In this document: positions 26,864 to 33,056 of the stretch, one piece after another | Numbering within the stretch: position 1 is the first letter of the stretch | Layout of the letters: the number at the start of each line of letters is the position of its first letter | Assembly: GCF_017813245.1 (NCBI RefSeq) | Contig: NZ_JAGIQL010000071.1 | Coordinates: 1-33,056 of the forward strand | Direction: 5' to 3' | Origin: Streptomyces montanisoli | GTDB taxonomy: Bacteria > Actinomycetota > Actinomycetes > Streptomycetales > Streptomycetaceae | Length of the DNA stretch: 33,056 nucleotides | Program-made: the position numbers and the translations under genes | The notes under the pieces: generated by a model | What the model saw: the letters and a program-made list of their open reading frames with translations, nothing else | Told to the model about the DNA's origin: nothing | Databases searched by the model: none

Positions 26864-28810
26864 TCACACCGCCCTCATCAGCAGGGTCGCGGCGACGATC
26901 ACTGCCGTACCTCCGAACATCGAGAGCGCGTAGGAGCGCGCGTAGCCGTTCTGAAGCTTGCGCAGCCTCCCGGAGAGCCCGCCGAACGAGGCGGCCGTGC
27001 CGTTGACCACGCCGTCCACCACCGTGTGGTCGACGTAGACCAGCGAGCGGGTCAGGTGCTCGCCGCCGCGTACCAGGACGACGTGGTTGAAATCGTCCTG
27101 GAGCAGGTCCCTGCGGGCGGCCCTGGTCAGCAGCGAGCCGCGCGGCGCCCTCGCGGGCACCGGCCGCCTGCCGTACTGGAGGTACGCGATGCCCGCGCCC
27201 ACGACCAGCAGCACCAGCGTGGCCGCCGTGACGACGCCCGCGCTGACCGGGGAGTTGCCCTCGCTGTGCCCGGTGACGGGCTCCAGCCAGCGCAGGAAGC
27301 GGTCGCCGACGCCGAAGAACGCGCCGGCGCCGACCGAGCCGATCGCGAGGACGATCATCGGGATCGTCATGACCGAGGGCGACTCGTGCGGGTGCGGCTC
27401 CGCGTGGCGTCCGCGCTCCTCGGCGGCGGGCTCCACGTCCGGCGCGTCGGGCGACGCCGTCGCGGTATTGCGCCACCGCTCCTCGCCGAAGAACGTCATC
27501 AGCATCATGCGCGTCATGTAGTACGCGGTGATCGCCGCGCCCAGGAGCGTGACCGCACCGAGGATCCAGCCCTCCGTGCCGCCCTTGGCGAAGGCGGCCT
27601 CGACGATCTTGTCCTTGGAGAAGAAGCCGGACAGGCCGGGGAAGCCGATGATCGCGAGGTAGCCGAGGCCGAACGTGACGAACGTGACCGGCATGTACTT
27701 GCGCAGGCCGCCGTACTTGCGCATGTCGACCTCGTCGTTCATGCCGTGCATCACGGAACCGGCGCCGAGGAACAGCCCGGCCTTGAAGAAGCCGTGCGTC
27801 ACCAGGTGCATGATCGCGAAGACGTAGCCGATCGGGCCGAGGCCGGCCGCGAGGATCATGTAGCCGATCTGCGACATCGTGGAGCCTGCCAGGGACTTTT
27901 TGATGTCGTCCTTCGCGCAACCGACGATCGCACCGAACAGGAGCGTGACCCCGCCGACGACGACCACCGCGAGCTGCGCGGTGGGCGCGCCGTTGAACAG
28001 GTCGGCGGAGCGGGTGATCAGGTAGACGCCCGCCGTCACCATCGTCGCCGCGTGGATCAGCGCCGAGACGGGCGTCGGGCCCTCCATCGCGTCGCCCAGC
28101 CAGGACTGGAGCGGCACCTGGGCGGACTTGCCGCACGCGGCGAGCAGCAGCATCAGGCTGATCGCCGTGAGCTTGCCCTCCGTCGCGCCGTGGGCCGCGC
28201 CGAAGACGCCCCCGAAGGAGAACGTGCCGAACGTCGTGAACATCAGCATGATCGCGATCGACAGGCCCATGTCGCCGACGCGGTTGACGAGGAAGGCCTT
28301 CTTGGCGGCCGTTGCCGCGCTCGGCTTGTGCTGCCAGAAGCCGATCAGCAGGTAGGAGGCGAGGCCCACGCCCTCCCAGCCCATGTACAGCAGCAGGTAG
28401 TTGCTCGCGAGTACGAGCAGCAGCATCGCCGCGACGAACAGGTTGAGGTAGCCGAAGAAGCGGCGGCGCCGCTCGTCGTGGGCCATGTAGCCGATGGAGT
28501 AGATGTGGATGAGCGTGCCGACGCCGCTGATCAGCAGCACGAACGTCATCGAGAGCTGGTCGAGCTGGAAGCCGACGTCCGCCTTGAACCCGGCCACCGG
28601 CACCCAGGCGAACAGGTGCTGGGTCATCGTCCGGTCGCCTGCGCCCTTGCCCAGCATGTCCGCGAAGAGCACGGCCCCGATGACGAACGAGGCGCCGGAG
28701 AGCACCGTGCCGACCAGGGGCCCCACCCGGTCGAGGGCGCGCCCCCCGCACAGCAGGACCGCGGCCCCGAGCAGTGGCGCCGCGATCAGCAGCGCAATGA
28801 GATTGTCCAC
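26864..28810 (-). CDS. nuoL: NADH-quinone oxidoreductase subunit L
   Basis: The distal proton-pumping subunit, 648 residues, with the antiporter core and the long lateral helix. Seen are YMGWEGVGLASYLLIGFW (conserved Glu), KSAQVPLQSWLGDAMEGPTPVSALIHAATMV (Lys, Asp, His), and KSLAGSTMSQIGYM. A charged loop with HAEPHPHES (about residues 500-510) precedes the lateral-helix region. GTG 28810 (VDNLIALLIAAPLLG) follows the nuoK stop by 14 bases and has a GGG-rich binding site. Confidence 0.97.
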   Translation of the reverse strand: MDNLIALLIAAPLLGAAVLLCGGRALDRVGPLVGTVLSGASFVIGAVLFADMLGKGAGDRTMTQHLFAWVPVAGFKADVGFQLDQLSMTFVLLISGVGTLIHIYSIGYMAHDERRRRFFGYLNLFVAAMLLLVLASNYLLLYMGWEGVGLASYLLIGFWQHKPSAATAAKKAFLVNRVGDMGLSIAIMLMFTTFGTFSFGGVFGAAHGATEGKLTAISLMLLLAACGKSAQVPLQSWLGDAMEGPTPVSALIHAATMVTAGVYLITRSADLFNGAPTAQLAVVVVGGVTLLFGAIVGCAKDDIKKSLAGSTMSQIGYMILAAGLGPIGYVFAIMHLVTHGFFKAGLFLGAGSVMHGMNDEVDMRKYGGLRKYMPVTFVTFGLGYLAIIGFPGLSGFFSKDKIVEAAFAKGGTEGWILGAVTLLGAAITAYYMTRMMLMTFFGEERWRNTATASPDAPDVEPAAEERGRHAEPHPHESPSVMTIPMIVLAIGSVGAGAFFGVGDRFLRWLEPVTGHSEGNSPVSAGVVTAATLVLLVVGAGIAYLQYGRRPVPARAPRGSLLTRAARRDLLQDDFNHVVLVRGGEHLTRSLVYVDHTVVDGVVNGTAASFGGLSGRLRKLQNGYARSYALSMFGGTAVIVAATLLMRAV

Positions 28811-28824
28811 GATTTCCCGACCCC

Positions 28825-29124
28825 TCAGAGCTTCATCAGGCTGGCGTCGTCGACCGAGGCCGAGTGGCGGGCGCGGAACATCGACACGATGATGGCGAGG
28901 CCGACGACGACTTCGGCGGCGGCGACGACCATCGTGAAGAACGCGATGATCTGGCCGTCGAGATTGCCGTGCAGCCGGGAGAACGCGACGAACGCGAGGT
29001 TGCACGCGTTGAGCATCAGCTCGACGCACATGAACACCACGATCGCGTTGCGCCGGATCAGCACGCCCGCCGCGCCGATCGTGAACAGCAGCGACGCCAG
29101 ATAGAGGTAGTAGACCGGGTTCAT
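28825..29124 (-). CDS. nuoK: NADH-quinone oxidoreductase subunit K
   Basis: Small membrane subunit of 99 residues with three helices. The two conserved membrane glutamates of the proton path are present, in VFMCVELMLNACNLAFV and VVAAAEVVVGLAIIV. The ATG overlaps the nuoJ stop (ATGA), and the length is normal for the family. Confidence 0.97.
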   Translation of the reverse strand: MNPVYYLYLASLLFTIGAAGVLIRRNAIVVFMCVELMLNACNLAFVAFSRLHGNLDGQIIAFFTMVVAAAEVVVGLAIIVSMFRARHSASVDDASLMKL

Positions 29125-30038
29125 CGGGTGACCCCCTCCTCTTTCCCGCGCTCCTCGCGCGCGTCATCGTCGGCCCGGCGCTCCTTGCCCGTGCCCTCGC
29201 CGCGCTCACGGCCGAGCCGCGACTCGGAGCGCTGCTCCAGCGCCCTGAGGTCCGCGATGGCCTCCTGCGAGACGTCCCTGATCTGACCGCGGCCCTTGAG
29301 GGTCTTGTTGACCGTGAGGTCCGACGGCGTGCCGTCGGGCAGCAGGCCCGCGATGTCGACCGCGTTGTGGCGGGCGTACACGCCGGGCGCGGGCAGCGGC
29401 GGCAGCTGCCTGCCCGCCCTGATCCGCTCCTCGGACTGCTCGCGCTGCGACTTGGCGCGCTCCGTGCGCTCCCGGTGCGTGAGCACCATCGCGCCGACGG
29501 CCGCCGTGATCAGCAGCGCGCCCGTGAGCTCGAAGGCGAACACGTACTTGGTGAAGATCAGCGCGGCGAGGCCCTGCGGGTTGCCCGCCGCGTTGGCCCG
29601 GCCGAGGCCGTTCCACGACCGCAGCGAGGCGTTGGCGATGCCCGCGATCAGCAGGATGCCGAAGCCGACCCCGCACAGCGCGGCGAGCCAGCGCTGGCCC
29701 GCGATGGTCTCCTTGAGGGAGTCCGCCGCGGTGACGCCGACGAGCATCACCACGAAGAGGAACAGCATCATGATCGCGCCCGTGTAGACGACGATCTGCA
29801 CGATCCCCAGGAAGTACGCGCCGTTGGCGAGGTAGAACACCGCGAGGATGATCATCGTGCCGGCGAGGCAGAGGGCGCTGTGCACGGCCTTGCGCATCAG
29901 CACCGTGCACAGCGCGCCGATCACCGCGACGACGCCGAGGATCCAGAACTGCACGGCCTCGCCCGTGGACGTGTGGTACGCCGTCGACGCGGCGAGCGCG
30001 GCCGCCGAGTCGAGGCCGCCGGGGTGGAGCGGGCTCAT
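29121..30038 (-). CDS. nuoJ: NADH-quinone oxidoreductase subunit J
   Basis: Membrane subunit with five helices and the conserved third-helix segment YFLGIVQIVVYTGAIMMLFLFVVML, which holds the pi-bulge switch of complex I. The 305-residue length exceeds the E. coli protein (about 184) because of a C-terminal hydrophilic extension of roughly 110 residues, rich in Arg, Glu and Gly, as is usual in actinobacteria. The start overlaps the nuoI stop by four bases. Confidence 0.95.
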   Translation of the reverse strand: MSPLHPGGLDSAAALAASTAYHTSTGEAVQFWILGVVAVIGALCTVLMRKAVHSALCLAGTMIILAVFYLANGAYFLGIVQIVVYTGAIMMLFLFVVMLVGVTAADSLKETIAGQRWLAALCGVGFGILLIAGIANASLRSWNGLGRANAAGNPQGLAALIFTKYVFAFELTGALLITAAVGAMVLTHRERTERAKSQREQSEERIRAGRQLPPLPAPGVYARHNAVDIAGLLPDGTPSDLTVNKTLKGRGQIRDVSQEAIADLRALEQRSESRLGRERGEGTGKERRADDDAREERGKEEGVTR

Positions 30039-30712
30039 GCGCCGATCACCTTCTTCGACGCCGGCTCGTCCTCACCGAAGTCGGACGCGCCGTCCTGCGG
30101 GCGGTCCTGCTTGGTGAGAGCGACCTGCTGGACCGTGCCGGGCGCGGCCTCCGTCACCCTGCCGCGGTAGTAGTCCTGCTCGTCCGTGCCGGGGTAGATG
30201 GCGTGCGGCGAGTCGACCATGCCCTCCTCAAGGCCGGCCAGCAGCTGGTCCTTGGTGTAGATCAGGTCCTGCCGCGAACTGTCGGCGAGCTCGAACTCGT
30301 TGGTCATCGTCAGCGCGCGGGTGGGGCACGCCTCGATGCACAGGCCGCACAGGATGCAGCGCGCGTAGTTGATCTGGTAGACGCGGCCGTAGCGCTCCCC
30401 CGGCGAGTACCTCTCCTCGTCGGTGTTGTCCGCGCCCTCCACGTAGATCGCGTCGGCCGGGCAGGCCCAGGCGCACAGCTCACAGCCGACGCACTTCTCC
30501 AGGCCGTCCGGGTGGCGGTTGAGCTGGTGGCGGCCGTGGAAGCGCGGCGCCGTCACCTTCTGCTGCTCGGGGTACTGCTCGGTGAGCCGCCGCTTGAACA
30601 TGGCGGCGAAGGTGACGCCGAACCCGGCCACGGGGTTCTTCGGCAGCGGGGGTACGCCCCCGTCACGCGCCCCGCCCTGGCCGCCCTTCTCGGGTGAGTT
30701 GCTGTCAGACAC
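30035..30712 (-). CDS. nuoI: NADH-quinone oxidoreductase subunit I
   Basis: Carries the two [4Fe-4S] clusters N6a and N6b that link the peripheral-arm chain to N2. The ligand sets are CVGCELCAWACP (C74, C77, C80, C84) and CILCGLCIEACP (C119, C122, C125, C129). GTG 30712 is preceded by GGAAAGGAGGAG and overlaps the end of nuoH by eight bases. The 225 residues include a Gly-rich N-terminus and a long charged C-terminus, both beyond the ferredoxin-like core. Confidence 0.96.
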   Translation of the reverse strand: MSDSNSPEKGGQGGARDGGVPPLPKNPVAGFGVTFAAMFKRRLTEQYPEQQKVTAPRFHGRHQLNRHPDGLEKCVGCELCAWACPADAIYVEGADNTDEERYSPGERYGRVYQINYARCILCGLCIEACPTRALTMTNEFELADSSRQDLIYTKDQLLAGLEEGMVDSPHAIYPGTDEQDYYRGRVTEAAPGTVQQVALTKQDRPQDGASDFGEDEPASKKVIGA

Positions 30713-32072
30713 CGCTCTCCTCCTTTCCGTCACTCTCAGTATTGACCGCGCCACTGACAATGAGCTCGCGCTCGCGGCGCGGCCGCCTGCGCGGCACGGG
30801 CGGGGGCGTCTGCCCGGGCAGCGGAGGCACCGGGAACCCGCCCGCCATCGGGTCGAACCCCGGTGGCGCACCCGCCCGTTCGGCGTCCGCGCCGTCGCGG
30901 TCGCCCTTGCCGCGGAACATGTCGACCACGAACGTGATCAGCAGGATGGCGATCACCGCACCCGCCACGTAGAGCAGGATCGAGGTGAAGTCGTAGTTCT
31001 GGTTCTGCAGCGCCCGCACGGTCGCGACGAGCATCAGCCAGACCACGGAGACCGGGATGAGCACCTTCCAGCCGAGCTTCATCAGCTGGTCGTAGCGCAC
31101 GCGGGGCAGCGTGCCGCGCAGCCAGATGAAGCCGAACAGCAGCAGCTGCACCTTGATGACGAACCAGAGGATGGGCCACCAGCCGTGGTTGGCGCCCTCC
31201 CAGAACGTCGAGATGGGCCAGGGCGCGCGCCAGCCGCCGAGGAAGAGGGTCGTCGACACCGCCGAGACCGTCACCATGTTCACGTACTCGGCGAGCATGA
31301 ACATCGCGAACTTGATGGACGAGTACTCGGTGTTGAAGCCGCCGACGAGGTCGCCCTCGGACTCCGGCATGTCGAACGGCGCCCGGTTCGTCTCCCCCAC
31401 CATCGTGACGATGTAGATGATGAACGACACCGGCAGCAGGATGATGTACCAGCGGTCGTGCTGGGACTCGACGATCGACGATGTCGACATCGAGCCGGAG
31501 TAGAGGAAGACCGAGGCGAACGCGGCGCCCATCGCGATCTCGTACGAGATCATCTGCGCGCACGAGCGGAGCCCGCCGAGCAGCGGGTACGTCGACCCCG
31601 ACGACCAGCCCGCGAGGACGATGCCGTAGATGCCGACCGACGCGCAGGCCAGGATGTACAGCATCGCGATCGGCAGGTCGGTGAGCTGCATCGTCGTGCG
31701 CGTGCCGAAGATCGAGATCTCGTTGTCCGCGGGCCCGAACGGGATCACCGCGATCGCCATGAAGGCCGGCACGGCGCCGACGATCGGCGCGAGCACGTAG
31801 ACGAACTTGTCGGCCCGCTTGACGACGAGGTCCTCCTTCAGCATCAGCTTGATGCCGTCGGCGAGCGACTGGAGCATGCCCCAGGGCCCGTGCCTGTTGG
31901 GGCCGATGCGCCGCTGCATCCACGCGACGACCTTGCGCTCCCAGACGATGGCGAACAGGACCGTCAGCATGAGGAACGCGAAGCAGAAGACCGCCTTGAG
32001 GACGACGAGCCACCAGGGGTCGCGCCCGAACAGGGACAGGTCCTCGGCCGCGAGCATCATGGTCGGGTTCAT
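30705..32072 (-). CDS. nuoH: NADH-quinone oxidoreductase subunit H
   Basis: The heel subunit that forms much of the quinone cavity and connects redox chemistry to the pumps. Visible are WERKVVAWMQRRIGPNRHG and the ETNRAPFDMPESEGDLVGGF loop (the E-channel entrance), plus about eight helices. The ATG 32072 overlaps the nuoG stop (ATGA). The 455 residues include a Pro/Arg/Gly-rich C-terminal tail of about 70 residues (PVPPLPGQTPPPVPRRRPRR) absent from E. coli NuoH. Confidence 0.96.
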   Translation of the reverse strand: MNPTMMLAAEDLSLFGRDPWWLVVLKAVFCFAFLMLTVLFAIVWERKVVAWMQRRIGPNRHGPWGMLQSLADGIKLMLKEDLVVKRADKFVYVLAPIVGAVPAFMAIAVIPFGPADNEISIFGTRTTMQLTDLPIAMLYILACASVGIYGIVLAGWSSGSTYPLLGGLRSCAQMISYEIAMGAAFASVFLYSGSMSTSSIVESQHDRWYIILLPVSFIIYIVTMVGETNRAPFDMPESEGDLVGGFNTEYSSIKFAMFMLAEYVNMVTVSAVSTTLFLGGWRAPWPISTFWEGANHGWWPILWFVIKVQLLLFGFIWLRGTLPRVRYDQLMKLGWKVLIPVSVVWLMLVATVRALQNQNYDFTSILLYVAGAVIAILLITFVVDMFRGKGDRDGADAERAGAPPGFDPMAGGFPVPPLPGQTPPPVPRRRPRRERELIVSGAVNTESDGKEESGV

Positions 32073-32944
32073 CGCGTGGCCTCCGCGGTGTCGGTCGCCC
32101 TGGCGACGCGTACGGGCGAGCCGGGGGCCGCGCCCGTCGTCCCCGGTGAGCTGTTCAACGGGATCCAGACCACCCGGTCCGGCATGGGCGTGACCCGCAG
32201 CGGCAGCGTCACCCCGCCCGCGGGGCCCGTCACCGTGAGCGCGTCGCCGTCCGCCAGCGACAGCTCGGCCGCGGTGGCGGGCGACAGCCGCGCGAGCGCC
32301 GCGTGGCGCGTGCCGGCGAGCGCCTCGTCGCCCTCCTGGAGCAGGCCGAGGTCGAGCAGCATCCGGTGGCCCGCGAGCACCGCCTCGCCCTCGCCGGGCC
32401 TCGGCAGCGGCGCCGACGGCTCGAAGGGCGGCGTCGCGCGCGGGCCCGTCCACGCGCCGAGCGCGTCGATCTCCCGCCGCACCGCCGCGATGTCGGGCAG
32501 CCCGAACGCGACGTCCATCTCGTCCGCCAGCATGTGCAGCACGCGCGCGTCCGTGGGGGCGAGGCGCGTCGTCATCTGCTCCGGCTTGAGGGCCGCCTCG
32601 AACAGCCGGGGCCTGCCCTCCCAGTTGAGGAACGTGCCCGGCTTCTCCGCGACGGCCGCGACCGGGAAGACCACGTCGGCCCGGTCCGTCACCTCGCTCG
32701 GCCGCAGCTCGAACGAGACGAGGAAGCCGACCTTGTCGAGCGCCTCGCGCGCCCCCGCCGGATCCGGCAGGTCGCCGGCCTCCACGCCCGCCACCACCAG
32801 CGCGCCCAGCTCTCCCGCCACCGCGGCGCGCAGCATCTGGCCCGTGTCGCGCCCGTAGCGGTGCGGCAGTTCGGCCACGCCCCAGGCGGCGGCCGTCTCC
32901 TCGCGTGCCCGCGGGTCCGTCGCGGGACGGCCGCCGGGCAGCAG
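32069..32944 (-). CDS. nuoG: NADH-quinone oxidoreductase subunit G, C-terminal part only
   Basis: The last 291 codons of NuoG, the molybdopterin-oxidoreductase-like peripheral-arm subunit. LLPGGRP begins the genomic part, and ELRPSEVTDRADVVFPV followed by AEKPGTFLNWEGRPRLF is the typical region where the protein resembles formate dehydrogenases. Everything upstream, including the N-terminal cluster domains, is missing because the contig ends here. The frame stays open a little beyond 32944, but that sequence is adapter, not gene. Its presence shows that this right-hand nuo locus keeps the NADH-input side. Confidence 0.93.
   Translation of the reverse strand: MLPGGRPATDPRAREETAAAWGVAELPHRYGRDTGQMLRAAVAGELGALVVAGVEAGDLPDPAGAREALDKVGFLVSFELRPSEVTDRADVVFPVAAVAEKPGTFLNWEGRPRLFEAALKPEQMTTRLAPTDARVLHMLADEMDVAFGLPDIAAVRREIDALGAWTGPRATPPFEPSAPLPRPGEGEAVLAGHRMLLDLGLLQEGDEALAGTRHAALARLSPATAAELSLADGDALTVTGPAGGVTLPLRVTPMPDRVVWIPLNSSPGTTGAAPGSPVRVARATDTAEATR

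Positions 32945-33056
<112 letters not shown>

Noticed and set aside
24010..29104. Long plus-strand frames (about 500-690 codons) opposite nuoN, nuoM and nuoL
   Set aside because: Same antisense effect: His/Arg/Gln-rich composition, no recognisable motif and no ribosome binding sites.
30519..32858. A 779-codon plus-strand frame opposite nuoH/nuoG
   Set aside because: It is the antisense shadow of high-G+C nuo genes, with His/Arg/Asp/Gln-rich, domain-free translation. The minus-strand proteins have unmistakable complex I motifs.

Overview
The window looks like a chromosomal core segment of a Streptomyces-type actinomycete. The DNA is very G+C rich with strong G/C preference at third codon positions, starts are often GTG, neighbouring genes overlap by 4-14 bases, and the gene set (two nuo loci flanking a KorAB 2-oxoacid:ferredoxin oxidoreductase) matches what I know of the SCO4562-SCO4608 region of S. 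coelicolor. That comparison is from memory, not from a search.

Left part (1-8946). On the minus strand nuoA-nuoB-nuoC begin a complex I-like operon that runs off the left edge. Divergent from it on the plus strand lie two tandem paralogous sensor histidine kinases, a LuxR/NarL-type response regulator, and korA-korB. Dyads centred on the rare tetranucleotide CTAG sit in the nuoA/kinase intergenic region and in the korA leader. Middle part (8947-17965): a TauD-type dioxygenase with an unusual leader region, a RarD-type exporter, an ABC-2 drug/peptide-type transporter pair, a membrane-anchored LolA/RseB-like protein, a trans-polyprenyl diphosphate synthase (probably for the menaquinone tail), a DinB/DUF664 protein and a signal peptidase II homologue.

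Right part. A large secreted modular beta-helix glycanase (GH87-like), fumarylacetoacetase, a Uma2 nuclease-fold protein and a truncated alpha/beta-hydrolase precede a strong terminator and then the distal part of a second complex I operon, nuoN-M-L-K-J-I-H-G, all on the minus strand and translationally coupled. nuoG is cut by the end of the contig.

How they fit together: the two nuo loci build proton-pumping NADH dehydrogenase-type complexes that reduce menaquinone, and the polyprenyl synthase probably makes the quinone side chain. KorAB oxidises 2-oxoglutarate with ferredoxin as acceptor. Its placement beside a nuo operon that in S. coelicolor is known to lack the NADH-input genes suggests, as inference only, a ferredoxin-fed complex I under the control of the local two-component system.

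Sequence quality matters here. The last ~112 bases (about 32945-33056) are not genomic: they have the layout of an Illumina TruSeq adapter, six-base index and P7 tail with errors biased to G, followed by 44 G. The nuoC tail near the left end also shows an apparent frameshift at a G6 homopolymer.
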